Origin: Bacteroidota bacterium
GTDB taxonomy: Bacteria > Bacteroidota > Bacteroidia > Chitinophagales > Chitinophagaceae
Direction of reading: 5' to 3'
DNA: 64,000 bases
NCBI GenBank assembly: GCA_025363385.1
Contig: JANYEA010000032.1
Span: 105,796 to 169,795 of the forward strand
This document shows, in pieces, positions 18,486 through 27,559 of the stretch. Positions within the stretch are counted from its first letter, which is position 1; each line of letters begins with the position of its first letter. The position numbers and the translations under genes are program-made. The notes beneath the pieces were generated by a model. It ran no database searches. It saw nothing but the letters and a program-made list of their open reading frames with translations, and was not told where the DNA came from.

Positions 18486-19598
18486 ATGAAAAAATTAGTA
18501 GTATTTGGTTTTCTGTGTTTTTTTGGAATGAATGCACTTGTGCAAGCTCAATCAAAATACAAGAAGGCTGGCGGTGCAAAAACTACAGCTGCTCCAACAA
18601 CCGTTGCACCTGTAACTGCACCAGCAACCAATACAAATGCAAAGCCTAGAACTAAGTCTGCGTATTTGAATAATAATGCAAGTAATGCATCTGGTGCTGT
18701 ATCTCCAGATACCACAAGACCTAGTGCTGGGGCTGTAACAAGTTCTGTACCTTCTAGCTCTGCTGTAAATATTAGATTCGATACTACCATCGTTGGTGGT
18801 TTCGATACTAAACAAGAGGTTTCTCTAAGAAGCAATTATGCAGTTGATCGTCAATTAACGAAAGACAGAAAGCCTCTTGAATATGATTATATCCGTGAGG
18901 ACGATCAGGTTTGGAGCCAGTTTGTTTGGGAAGAAATTGATGGACATGAAAAAATGAATCAGGGTTTTATGTATCCTGGTAAGGATGATAATGGTGATCA
19001 ACGCTTCTTTACTATTTTATTGAATGCAATTAAGTACGATAGTGTAGTTGCTTTTTCACCTGATAACGATCAATTCAAAACTCCTTTAACTGCAGATCAG
19101 GTTGGTAATTTAACTGCCGGCACATTAGATACGGTAGATGTAGCTGATCCGGTAAGTGGCGTAATTGAAAGAGTAATTACCAGAAAACCAAGATTCAGTC
19201 CGGATTCAGTATATACATTTCGTATAAAAGAACAATGGATTTTCGATAAAGAGTCTAGTAAAATGACTTGCAGAATTATTGGTATCGCCCCAATTGCAAA
19301 ACAAGTGGTGGCTGGTAAATCTCAACCAAGAACCCTATTCTGGATCTATTACCCTGATTTAAGAAAATCATTGGTAAAATACGAAGTATACAACCCTAAA
19401 AACTATGCGGGTCGTATGTCTTGGGAAGAGCTATTTGAAAGTCGCTATTTCTCGGCATATGTAATTAAATCTACCATCAATAATCCTGGAGATAAATATT
19501 TAAATGGATTAATAAAAGATCCTCTAATGCGTTTGCTAGAAGGTCAAAATATCAAAGAAAAGATATTCAATTACGAACAAGATCTTTGGGCTTACTAG
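18486..19598 (+). CDS. gldN: T9SS/gliding motility protein GldN
   Basis: Periplasmic partner of GldK in the type IX secretion ring. The 370-residue product has a signal peptide (MKKLVVFGFLCFFGMNALVQA), an Ala/Thr/Pro/Asn-rich low-complexity stretch around 28-85, and then the GldN core with PLEYDYIREDDQVWSQFVWE and the MSWEELFESRYFSAYV block near the end. ATG 18486 is preferred over an in-frame GTG at 18480, which lies only two bases after the gldM stop. It is the last gene of the operon and is followed by a strong terminator. Confidence 0.94.
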   Translation: MKKLVVFGFLCFFGMNALVQAQSKYKKAGGAKTTAAPTTVAPVTAPATNTNAKPRTKSAYLNNNASNASGAVSPDTTRPSAGAVTSSVPSSSAVNIRFDTTIVGGFDTKQEVSLRSNYAVDRQLTKDRKPLEYDYIREDDQVWSQFVWEEIDGHEKMNQGFMYPGKDDNGDQRFFTILLNAIKYDSVVAFSPDNDQFKTPLTADQVGNLTAGTLDTVDVADPVSGVIERVITRKPRFSPDSVYTFRIKEQWIFDKESSKMTCRIIGIAPIAKQVVAGKSQPRTLFWIYYPDLRKSLVKYEVYNPKNYAGRMSWEELFESRYFSAYVIKSTINNPGDKYLNGLIKDPLMRLLEGQNIKEKIFNYEQDLWAY

Positions 19599-19622
19599 TC
19601 CAAAACCGAATATAAAACTAAG

Positions 19623-19649
19623 AAAGAGGCAGTTATGCTTCTTTTTTTT
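19623..19649 (+). terminator. Rho-independent terminator of gldKLMN
   Basis: AAAGAGGC (19623-19630) pairs with GCTTCTTT (19637-19644), with one wobble and a 6-base loop, and the T-run continues to 19649. Confidence 0.8.
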
Positions 19650-19756
19650 ATGTAAATACCCGAATAAATGCAGTTTTTTGAGAGGTTTATCTTTGTTTGA
19701 TTCAATAAATTACTTAACTTGTTTATGGTTTTTCATAGGATATTGGATTTTAAAAC

Positions 19757-19786
19757 GGGGCTGGATGTTCATCCTGGCCCCTTTTT
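19757..19786. terminator. GC-rich hairpin between gldN and uvrC, probably the uvrC terminator
   Basis: GGGGC...GGAT and ATCC...GCCCC form an imperfect stem at 19757-19782. T-runs flank it on both strands, so it may stop transcription from either side; the uvrC stop codon lies immediately next to it. Confidence 0.6.
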
Positions 19787-21602
19787 ATGATTTCTCCTCA
19801 GAATTATGATAAAACCTAAATACTAATCCTGCTTTCTGGGCTCCAATAATGCTATTTAAATTTTCTAAGGATTGTTCCTTTACATTTTTTACGGACTTAA
19901 ACTGTTTTAATAATTGCTCCGCAGTTTGTTTCCCAATTCCTTTGATCGTTTCTAATTCATTTTTGAAACTTCCCTTCGAACGTTGATTTCTGTGAAAAGT
20001 AATTCCAAAGCGATGCACTTCATCTCTAATTCTTCGAACTAGTTTTAAACTGTCGCTATCCCAGGGCATTTTGATAGAACTGGTATCTCCTGGAAAAAAT
20101 AATTCTTCTTCATTTTTTGCTAAACCTACAACTGTAGTTCTCCCGTGTAAGCCCAACTTGTGAATACTTTCCATTGCTGCGCTTAATTGCCCCTTCCCTC
20201 CATCTATAATAATTAATTGAGGAATTGGCAAAGACTCATCCAAAACCCGTTTATAACGTCTATAAACAACTTCAGTCATGGTTGCAAAATCATTGATGCC
20301 CACAACTGTTTTTACGTTATAATGCCGATAATCGTTTTTGCTTGGCATACCATCTTTGAAACATACCATTGCAGAAACCGGGAAACTGCCTTGAAAATTA
20401 CTGTTATCAAAACACTCGATATGAGTGGGAACTTCTGATAGTTGTAAATAATCTTGTAACTCGTACAATACTTTTTTCTTTTCCAGATCTGTTTTGCCTT
20501 CCAAATGCAACAATTGTTTTCTATGTAAGGCCTCTTTGAAATAGTACACATTTTTTTCAGAGAGTTCGAGTAACTTCTTTTTATCTCCGGCCTTAGGAAT
20601 TGTTATGGTGATGGAAGGGTCGGGATAATCTATCATAAAAGGAACGATGATCTCATTTGATAAACTATTAAATGTGGTACGCAAATTAGCCACAGCAAAA
20701 CTCAACACTTCCTCATCTGTTTCTTCCAACTTTGTTTCTAGCGGAACGGTATGTGTTTGTACGATGGTGCCATTTTGAACCATCAAATAATTTACATAGC
20801 CCCATTGAGCTTCTCTTACAATTGAAAACACATCAAGATTAGAGAGGTGTTTACTTACAATGATAGACTTAGCCTCATAGTTTTCTAAGTGTTCAATTTT
20901 TTTTCTTATAAACTCTGCTTTTTCAAATGCCATGTCTGCAGCCGCTTGTTGCATTTCTTTTTTAAAATGGCTAATCACCGGATTCAGATTTCCTTTCAAC
21001 AGATTCCGCATCTGTTGTAATCCATCATCATAATCTGCTGCATTCTGCAATGCTACACAGGGTGCTTTACAATTACCTAAATGATATTCAAGACATACTT
21101 TGAATTTGCTTTTTTGAATATTGGTTTCTGTTAAGGGAAGTTTACAAGTTCTGAGTGGAATAAATTGCTTGATAAAAGAGATGAGCTCTCGTACGTTTCC
21201 TGCAGAAGTAAATGGACCTAAATATTCAGAGCCATCATTGATTTTATTTCGCGTTAAAAATACCCTGGGATATGGTTCTTTCTTAATTACGATAAAAGGG
21301 TAAGTTTTATCGTCTTTTAAATTGATATTGTATTTGGGCTGATATTCTTTTATTAGAGAATTCTCTAATAAAAAAGCATCCTGCTCTGAATCAACAATTG
21401 TGAATTGGATCTTTCTGATCCTTAATACTAATTCGTGTGTTTTGTAAGTAGTAAATGTCTTTGAAAAATAAGAGCTAACTCTTTTTCGTAGATCTTTTGC
21501 CTTGCCTACATATAGTAACACATCATCTTCGTCGTAGTATTTATAGATACCAGGATTGGTTGGAATGCTATGTGCTATTTTTTGAAATTCTTTTGCGGTC
21601 AT
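19785..21602 (-). CDS. uvrC: Excinuclease ABC subunit C
   Basis: Nucleotide-excision-repair nuclease that makes the 3' and 5' cuts around a lesion after UvrA/UvrB loading. The 605-residue sequence has the GIY-YIG domain at the N-terminus (NPGIYKYYDEDDVLLYVGKA), a UVR UvrB-binding motif around 205-240, the RNase H-like C-terminal nuclease with CFDNSNFQGSFPVSAMV and IIDGGKGQLSAA, and a helix-hairpin-helix at the end (IKGIGKQTAEQLL). Length is normal. It is nine bases downstream of a lipoprotein gene on the same strand, suggesting co-transcription. Confidence 0.97.
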   Translation of the reverse strand: MTAKEFQKIAHSIPTNPGIYKYYDEDDVLLYVGKAKDLRKRVSSYFSKTFTTYKTHELVLRIRKIQFTIVDSEQDAFLLENSLIKEYQPKYNINLKDDKTYPFIVIKKEPYPRVFLTRNKINDGSEYLGPFTSAGNVRELISFIKQFIPLRTCKLPLTETNIQKSKFKVCLEYHLGNCKAPCVALQNAADYDDGLQQMRNLLKGNLNPVISHFKKEMQQAAADMAFEKAEFIRKKIEHLENYEAKSIIVSKHLSNLDVFSIVREAQWGYVNYLMVQNGTIVQTHTVPLETKLEETDEEVLSFAVANLRTTFNSLSNEIIVPFMIDYPDPSITITIPKAGDKKKLLELSEKNVYYFKEALHRKQLLHLEGKTDLEKKKVLYELQDYLQLSEVPTHIECFDNSNFQGSFPVSAMVCFKDGMPSKNDYRHYNVKTVVGINDFATMTEVVYRRYKRVLDESLPIPQLIIIDGGKGQLSAAMESIHKLGLHGRTTVVGLAKNEEELFFPGDTSSIKMPWDSDSLKLVRRIRDEVHRFGITFHRNQRSKGSFKNELETIKGIGKQTAEQLLKQFKSVKNVKEQSLENLNSIIGAQKAGLVFRFYHNSEEKS

Positions 21603-21611
21603 CCTACAGGA

Positions 21612-22190
21612 TCATTTTTTTCTGTCATTCCAATTAACATAATTAAATTCATTGGAAACATATCCCGATGGGGTTTTGGAAACGCGATTTATCTGAAAAC
21701 TTTTGTCGGCCTTCCAATTACTTTGCTCAATAATGCTAGTGTCTTTTTTCATCGTTTCGGTTCTGATAAAAACTCGCTTTACTATATTGGTATTTTCGTC
21801 TAAGAGTATGTCGATGTTCTGAATAGCTTCATCAACCGATTTAGGTCGATAGTTAAGCGTATAACTATTTGTACTTAAATCATGAAAAACTGTTTCAGTA
21901 TATTTATCATGCATTTCTGGAGTACTGATATCTTTTGTTAAAAAGTTAGTAGCATAGGTCTTGAATATTTCTTTATCAATTCCTATTGAATCTCTTTTAC
22001 CGTTCAATTCTTTAATTAAGTAAATGTTATAGGCTTTCAGATCTACATCCACTATTTGTTCCTTAAAGAAACCGGATAATGCAAAAAAACGAGTTGTATC
22101 GGAAACTTGCTTTTCAATTTTTGTACTTTTTTTATTTTTGCAACTTGTAAACAAGATCAATAATACAAAGAGATACATACAATTTTTCAT
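21612..22190 (-). CDS. Hypothetical lipoprotein
   Basis: A 192-residue lipoprotein: the signal MKNCMYLFVLLILFTSC places the lipidated cysteine at 17 and is followed by a Lys-rich linker. The rest is soluble, with mixed alpha/beta character, and I do not recognise the family. ATG 22190 is chosen because an upstream TTG at 22196 falls inside the TAnnTTTG element. It precedes uvrC by nine bases. A hydrophilic protein anchored in the outer or inner membrane is all that can be said. Confidence 0.6.
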   Translation of the reverse strand: MKNCMYLFVLLILFTSCKNKKSTKIEKQVSDTTRFFALSGFFKEQIVDVDLKAYNIYLIKELNGKRDSIGIDKEIFKTYATNFLTKDISTPEMHDKYTETVFHDLSTNSYTLNYRPKSVDEAIQNIDILLDENTNIVKRVFIRTETMKKDTSIIEQSNWKADKSFQINRVSKTPSGYVSNEFNYVNWNDRKK

Positions 22191-22193
22191 AGC

Positions 22194-22201
22194 CAAAATT
22201 A
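22194..22201 (-). promoter_or_regulatory. -7 element for the lipoprotein-uvrC unit
   Basis: TAATTTTG on the minus strand fits TAnnTTTG and ends three bases before ATG 22190. It implies a leaderless mRNA. No clear -33 element. Confidence 0.4.
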
Positions 22202-22267
22202 TTCAAAAGCATTTATACCACATCAAATTGTTCAAATGAGCGAACTGCTTTAACAAAGTGATGGTTT

Positions 22268-23749
22268 TTATTTGATCTGTTTGATAAAGCCAAGGCGAAT
22301 ACCATAATCCATCAGGTACTCTGTAATAGGATATTTGTTAGAATAGGTTGGCAGGTGCTGGAATCTGGCTTGAGGGCCTAAGAACCATTGGTACACACCA
22401 GTTTTGTAGGTAAGATTAACGCCAAATGAACTATTGATATTCCATTTACGCATTAAGCTATTACCATCTGCATAGTGCTTATAATCAGTTGAAAGCAGAT
22501 ATAGGGATTTGTTCAAAGTAAAAGTGGGTTGTATAGAAGCTTCTGCAGTAATACCCAAATGCTTTCCTTTAATTACATCATATTGGAATCCAATAGGTAT
22601 TGAAACCTGGTACATTTTATTATCAAGTTCTGCATTTCGATATCCATTATTATTATTATAAAGCGATAAAACACTTACATTTTCAATGCCATGATTATTT
22701 ACTAAAGAAATAGTTGTTACATCTGCAACTGATTGGAATGTTTCAATATAATACTGACGAATATTAAATTGAATGCCCGTTTTAAATTTAATTCTGTTAG
22801 TCATGTTATACAAAACCGCAAAACCCAATTCTAAACCAACAGCTGGTTTGTGGCGAACAATTTCATTAATATTGGTGGTATAATTAATACCAACCGGTGC
22901 AGTTGCCGGAGCAGCACCTAAAATTTCTTTTGCTTTAAAGTCAGATAATTTACGATAACTGGTAGAAGGCGTAACAAAAAATCCAAATCCAAATTTAGAA
23001 TTTTTAGCACTTACGGTGGTAACTGGTTTATAAGCAAATTCTTTCAGGTATTCATCTGTAGAACCAGTCTCGAATTTCTGGGTATTCACCAATTGGTTCA
23101 AAGAAGCTCTCTTATTTATATTCTTATCTGGTACTACGGAATTGGTCACAGGATTTACCGAAGTAGCGGTAATTGCATCATTAGGTTCTTCCAGTATATT
23201 TGTTTTATTAACTGATTCCTGATTATTCGCCTCAACCGAAGAACTAAGCAACTGATTTGGTTCGAAAATAAAAGAAGGTTTTGTAGGCAGCTGTTTATCA
23301 AAGATTGCTTTTTGGGCAGCGGCAATACTCATTTCTTCTTTTAAAAATGGCATGGGAATAACGCGTGCTTCCTTAATCATCAGCTTTGCTTCTTCTTTTT
23401 GTTGTTGCTCTATTTGAGCAATGGTAGAAGCAGTAACTTGATCTGTAGATATAGCATTGAATTCAGAATTAAAGGAAGGCTGATCAGCTGGTAATGGTTT
23501 TTTATTATTCAGATTTTTAAGAATAACCAGCTTGCCGCTTTTTTCTGCAGGATGATTATTGATAAGGGTTGCAACAGTAAGTGCAGAAATTATGAATAAG
23601 GAAATAAATGTAAGTGCAGGCCAAGTTTGAGGACCGTGAACCTCTGCCTGTATGTTCCGCCAGATCTGGTCAGAAGGGTACATGCGATGGTCTTTAATCT
23701 CATCTTGAAGAAAATCCTCCAATTCGTCTTGGTACATCTTGTTATCCAT
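22268..23749 (-). CDS. Membrane-anchored protein with C-terminal outer-membrane beta-barrel-like domain
   Basis: A 493-residue protein encoded directly after an ECF sigma factor. Residues 1-42 are charged and presumably cytoplasmic, 43-64 form one clear membrane helix, about 65-250 are a polar low-complexity linker rich in Asn, Ser and Gln, and about 253-493 show alternating aromatic/polar beta strands with the look of an OMP_b-brl/PorT-like barrel, ending in YGIRLGFIKQIK. The position after the sigma gene and the N-terminal topology resemble an anti-sigma factor, but no known anti-sigma motif is recognisable. No classical signal peptide is seen, so the helix should remain as an anchor. Confidence 0.65.
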   Translation of the reverse strand: MDNKMYQDELEDFLQDEIKDHRMYPSDQIWRNIQAEVHGPQTWPALTFISLFIISALTVATLINNHPAEKSGKLVILKNLNNKKPLPADQPSFNSEFNAISTDQVTASTIAQIEQQQKEEAKLMIKEARVIPMPFLKEEMSIAAAQKAIFDKQLPTKPSFIFEPNQLLSSSVEANNQESVNKTNILEEPNDAITATSVNPVTNSVVPDKNINKRASLNQLVNTQKFETGSTDEYLKEFAYKPVTTVSAKNSKFGFGFFVTPSTSYRKLSDFKAKEILGAAPATAPVGINYTTNINEIVRHKPAVGLELGFAVLYNMTNRIKFKTGIQFNIRQYYIETFQSVADVTTISLVNNHGIENVSVLSLYNNNNGYRNAELDNKMYQVSIPIGFQYDVIKGKHLGITAEASIQPTFTLNKSLYLLSTDYKHYADGNSLMRKWNINSSFGVNLTYKTGVYQWFLGPQARFQHLPTYSNKYPITEYLMDYGIRLGFIKQIK

Positions 23750-23766
23750 ATGCAGGGCAGCAGCAA

Positions 23767-24345
23767 CTATTTTTTCAACGTGGCCAATAAGCTAAATTCT
23801 TCTTTGGGCCTTTCGATGATTTGTTTTCTTATTAGGATATTTTCCAGCATTGTTTTGGCTCTGGTGTATTGACTTCTGCTGGTACTTTCTTCAATGTCCA
23901 ACATGCTGCCAATCTCTTTATGGCTGTAACCTTCCAAAGCGTACAAATTCAATACCGTTCTGTAACCTAAAGGCAACAATCGAATACATTCCACAATTTG
24001 TCGTGCCTGCATGATAGATGGAACCGTTTCTTCTTTTACTTGTAAATAACTTGCATAATCCAGATCAACACTTTCGTTGAATTTCTTATGCTTCTTTAAG
24101 AAATTGATACAAGTATGAACAATGATTCTTCTAATCCATCCCTCAAAAGCACCTTTATTTTGAAAAGTATGTATCTGGGTGAATACCTTGATAAATCCTT
24201 CCTGCAGCATGTCTTCACCATCTTCTCGACTTTGTGCGAAGCGGTAACAAACACTGAGCATTTTCGGACTATATCGGTTATACAACTCCCGTTGCGCAGC
24301 AACGTCATTGTGTAAACATCCCGAGATAATTGCCTGTTCGGTCAT
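23767..24345 (-). CDS. ECF-type RNA polymerase sigma-70 factor
   Basis: Alternative sigma factor of the extracytoplasmic-function class, 192 residues. Region 2 (about 20-85) includes SREDGEDMLQEGFIKVF and the promoter-melting segment FEGWIRRIIVHTCINFLKK; region 4 (about 120-172) includes LPLGYRTVLNLYALEGYSHK and a helix-turn-helix (EIGSMLDIEESTSRSQYTRA). The next gene, 17 bp downstream, encodes a membrane-anchored protein that may restrain it. A perfect inverted repeat lies between the promoter region and its ATG. The regulon is unknown; a TonB receptor gene diverges from it 293 bp away. Confidence 0.92.
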   Translation of the reverse strand: MTEQAIISGCLHNDVAAQRELYNRYSPKMLSVCYRFAQSREDGEDMLQEGFIKVFTQIHTFQNKGAFEGWIRRIIVHTCINFLKKHKKFNESVDLDYASYLQVKEETVPSIMQARQIVECIRLLPLGYRTVLNLYALEGYSHKEIGSMLDIEESTSRSQYTRAKTMLENILIRKQIIERPKEEFSLLATLKK

Positions 24346-24346
24346 G

Positions 24347-24366
24347 AGGGGAATTTAAGTTCCCCT
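24347..24366 (-). promoter_or_regulatory. Inverted repeat immediately upstream of the ECF sigma start
   Basis: AGGGGAA and TTCCCCT form perfect 7-bp arms around six bases and end one base before the sigma ATG. It could be an operator for autoregulation or a 5' hairpin covering the translation start. Confidence 0.45.
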
Positions 24367-24557
24367 AAATATAGACATAAAATGCATTTAATTGCTGCAT
24401 CTCAAAGCAGATTTATTGCCGAAAACATTAAAAAAAAGCTGTTTTTAGGCATAAAATAGAAAATTTCGAAAGGATTTTGCCCTTATTTAAGCCAGTTCAA
24501 AACTGATATGCATTCGTTAAAATCTTTAAACGGAACCAAGAATCTTTAACCCTATAG

Positions 24558-24565
24558 TATATTTG
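24558..24565 (+). promoter_or_regulatory. -7 element for the TonB receptor gene
   Basis: TATATTTG fits TAnnTTTG and lies 73 bases before the ATG at 24639. It is the only promoter-like element recognised in the 293-bp gap 24346-24638, apart from the inverted repeat at the sigma end. Confidence 0.4.
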
Positions 24566-24638
24566 TAACTCTAAAATGAGTTTTTTAAAAGCATTTATTA
24601 CCAGCTTTAAAGTTTCATATTTTTTCTAAAATGTAACA

Positions 24639-27080
24639 ATGCGCTATTATTTATATCAGCTATTTATCGGTTTTAATGTTTTGCTTAGTATTTCGGCTGC
24701 ACAACAACCCAACCATACTGGTAAAGTAAATACGGCCACCGGAAACACCAAGTCTTACTTTACCGGCAAAATAACAGATCAAAAAAAAGGCAATCCACTA
24801 ATTGGCGCAAGTATTTATTTCCATGAATCTAAAACAGGAACGATCTCTGATACCAATGGAATTTTTGTAAGTCAAAATTTACCAGCTGGTAAATACTTAG
24901 TTGAGATTTCTTTTCAGGGTTATGCAACGATTATTGAAAACATTGAAATTAACGGGAAAACCGAACAGAATTTTAGTATGACGGAAACTGTTGTTGAACA
25001 TGAAGAAGTTACAGTAACCGGAGTGGCTTCAGCTACTAAAACCAAATTATCGTCGCAACCCATTTCTATTCTTAAAAAATCCGACCTTTTTCAATCTTCT
25101 TCAAGCAATATAATTGATGCAATTAGTAAAATAGTTCCTGGTGTTGCTAGCTTAGGAACCGGTCCTGCCATTAGCAAGCCTGTAATACGCGGACTCGGAT
25201 ATAATCGAGTGGTTACTGTTCATGATGGGGTAAGACAGGAAGGACAGCAATGGGGTGATGAACATGGAATTGAAGTTGATGAATATAGTATTCAGAAAGT
25301 AGAACTTTTAAAAGGTCCGGCATCATTATTTTATGGTAGCGATGCCATGGCTGGTGTAGTTCACCTTATTACTAATGTACCTGTACAAAGAGGAACCATT
25401 AGTGGAAACATTTTGGGAACTTTTAATGGCAACAATGGCTTGTATGGTACTAATGCAAATATGGCGGGCCATTTAAAAAATGGATTTAATTGGAACGCAT
25501 ACGCAACTTATAAAAACGCCGGAGATTATCAAAATGCCTATGATGGTAAGGTTTTCAATAGCAGGTTTAATGAAAGAAATTTTGGAGGATATATAGGCAT
25601 CAATAAATCCTGGGGCTATAGCCATATCATTATCAGTAATTTTAATCAACATATTGGGGTAATTGAAGGAGCAAGAGATACGGTTACAGGCCAATTTCTG
25701 GTTTATCCTGAAACGCCAATGTCTCATATTGCATCTAACGATGAATTGAATAGTAGAATTCTGAATACCCCTTACCAGCAAGTAACTCATTTCAAAATTG
25801 CAAGTGATAATAATTTTGTGGTGCCTGGAGGAAGGATGACGGTAAACTTAGGCTTTCAAGGAAATAGAAGAAGAGAATTCGGAAATGAATTAACGCCTCT
25901 TGTTCCCGGACTATTCTTCGATCTGAAGACCATTAGTTATAATCTTCAATTTCATCTTGCAGAAAAGAATGGCTGGATCAATTCCATTGGTATAACAGGA
26001 ATGTACCAACAAAATCGAAACCTTGCAGAAGAAGTTTTAATACCAGCCTATAACTTATTTGATATTGGGGCTTTCTTTTATACTAAAAAGACTTTTGATA
26101 AATTAACCGTCAGTGGCGGTATCAGAGCAGATCTTCGAAGCTTGGAGGGATTTAAGTACATAGAAAACGGGAATACCAGATTTGATGACTTTAAAAAAAA
26201 ATATTCAAATCTAAGCGGTAGTATTGGACTTAGTTATTCTGCATCTGAGTCGTTAACATGGAAGCTAAATTTAGCAAGGAGTTATCGGGCGCCAAGTGTT
26301 TCTGAGTTAGCAAGCAATGGTGCACATGAAGGAACAAATCGCTTTGAATATGGAGAACAAAATTTAAAGTCAGAAACTGCATGTCAAATTGATGCAGGCT
26401 TTGAATATAATGAAGATCATATCAGTTTTGCCATCAGTACTTTCTATAATAATATACAGAATTATATTTTTTACAGTAAATTAGAATCGGTGCTTGGTGG
26501 AGATTCATTAGTTCAGCAAAGTGGATCAGATTTAACAGCATTTAAATTCAGACAGGCTATCGCTTCTTTATATGGCTTCGAAGCGAAACTTGATATACAT
26601 CCGCATCCACTTGATTGGCTGCACTTCGAAAATAATTTTTCATTGGTTGCGGCGCATTTTAATCAAGATTTTGAGGGTACTAATAAACTACCTTTTGTTC
26701 CCTCACCCAGACTTTTAAGTGTTTTAAAAGCCAATTTTAATAAACAACAAAAATATCTAAGGAACAGCTATTTGAAAATTGAATTAGATAATGTGTCTGC
26801 TCAAAACAGGGTGTTTACTGCTTATAATACCGAAACAGCAACGCCTGGTTTTACTTTGCTAAATTTTGGTGTGGGTTCTGATTTTATACACGATGGCAAG
26901 ACAGTTTTTAGTGTTTATATTGGCATCAATAATATTACAGATGTATCCTATCAAAGCCATTTGAGCCGCCTAAAATATACCGATATCAATCCAGTAACTG
27001 GCAGGTTGGGAGTATTTAACATGGGGCGTAACTTTAGTATAAAACTCAATATGCCATTGAGTTTTAAAACAAAAGCATAA
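24639..27080 (+). CDS. TonB-dependent receptor with CarboxypepD_reg-like domain
   Basis: Outer-membrane active transporter of 813 residues. Order: signal peptide (1 to about 21), a carboxypeptidase regulatory-like beta-sandwich (about 40-112), a TonB plug (about 135-250, with PVIRGLGYNRVVTVHDGVRQ and ELLKGPASLFYGSDAMAGVVHLI), and a 22-strand barrel to the end. The plug contains EGQQWGDEHGIEVDEY, an acidic/His-rich loop at the place where ZnuD-type zinc receptors have one, so a metal ligand is plausible but not shown. There is no SusD partner. DUF2721 follows eight bases after the stop codon. Confidence 0.9.
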   Translation: MRYYLYQLFIGFNVLLSISAAQQPNHTGKVNTATGNTKSYFTGKITDQKKGNPLIGASIYFHESKTGTISDTNGIFVSQNLPAGKYLVEISFQGYATIIENIEINGKTEQNFSMTETVVEHEEVTVTGVASATKTKLSSQPISILKKSDLFQSSSSNIIDAISKIVPGVASLGTGPAISKPVIRGLGYNRVVTVHDGVRQEGQQWGDEHGIEVDEYSIQKVELLKGPASLFYGSDAMAGVVHLITNVPVQRGTISGNILGTFNGNNGLYGTNANMAGHLKNGFNWNAYATYKNAGDYQNAYDGKVFNSRFNERNFGGYIGINKSWGYSHIIISNFNQHIGVIEGARDTVTGQFLVYPETPMSHIASNDELNSRILNTPYQQVTHFKIASDNNFVVPGGRMTVNLGFQGNRRREFGNELTPLVPGLFFDLKTISYNLQFHLAEKNGWINSIGITGMYQQNRNLAEEVLIPAYNLFDIGAFFYTKKTFDKLTVSGGIRADLRSLEGFKYIENGNTRFDDFKKKYSNLSGSIGLSYSASESLTWKLNLARSYRAPSVSELASNGAHEGTNRFEYGEQNLKSETACQIDAGFEYNEDHISFAISTFYNNIQNYIFYSKLESVLGGDSLVQQSGSDLTAFKFRQAIASLYGFEAKLDIHPHPLDWLHFENNFSLVAAHFNQDFEGTNKLPFVPSPRLLSVLKANFNKQQKYLRNSYLKIELDNVSAQNRVFTAYNTETATPGFTLLNFGVGSDFIHDGKTVFSVYIGINNITDVSYQSHLSRLKYTDINPVTGRLGVFNMGRNFSIKLNMPLSFKTKA

Positions 27081-27088
27081 TTTTAATC

Positions 27089-27526
27089 ATGGACATTTCT
27101 ATTAATACACCTGCACTATTATTCCCGGCAATCAGTTTGGTAATGCTTGCATATACCAATAGATTTCTTGCATTGTCGAACCGTGTGAGAAGTTTGCACG
27201 ATAAATATTTAGATACTAAAGAAGAAAATAAAACAATCCACGCACAAATTAAAAGCTTGCGTTACAGATTGAAACTTATAAAGCATATGCAGAGTCTGGG
27301 AATATTAACTTTTATCGCAGCCATATTCTGCATTTTCCTACTTTATATCGACGAGAAATTTGTAGCTAATATTTTCTTTGCGGTTAGCTTACTTGCATTT
27401 ACTGCTTCACTTATTTTTTCATTCATAGAAATTATGATGAGCAATAAGGCAATAGAATTGGAATTGAGTGATATGGAGGGTTTAGAAAACCCTAGCATGA
27501 TGCAGTATATTAAAAGTAAATTCTAA
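27089..27526 (+). CDS. DUF2721 family membrane protein
   Basis: A 145-residue membrane protein with the DUF2721 pattern: an N-terminal hydrophobic stretch ending in SLVMLAYTNRFLALSNRVRSLHD, a charged helical loop, and two more membrane helices at about 68-88 and 91-112. The family is common in bacteria and has no assigned role. It lies directly after the TonB receptor gene and shares its transcript. The convergent ABC gene is separated from it by a strong bidirectional terminator. Confidence 0.82.
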   Translation: MDISINTPALLFPAISLVMLAYTNRFLALSNRVRSLHDKYLDTKEENKTIHAQIKSLRYRLKLIKHMQSLGILTFIAAIFCIFLLYIDEKFVANIFFAVSLLAFTASLIFSFIEIMMSNKAIELELSDMEGLENPSMMQYIKSKF

Positions 27527-27557
27527 AAAAGGCAGGATCTCAGATCCTGCCTTTTTT
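27525..27557. terminator. Strong bidirectional terminator
   Basis: A perfect inverted repeat with 16-base arms (27525-27540 and 27542-27557): six A residues, GGCAGGATCT, one centre base, AGATCCTGCC and six T residues. It separates convergent genes. Confidence 0.92.
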
Positions 27558-27559
27558 AT

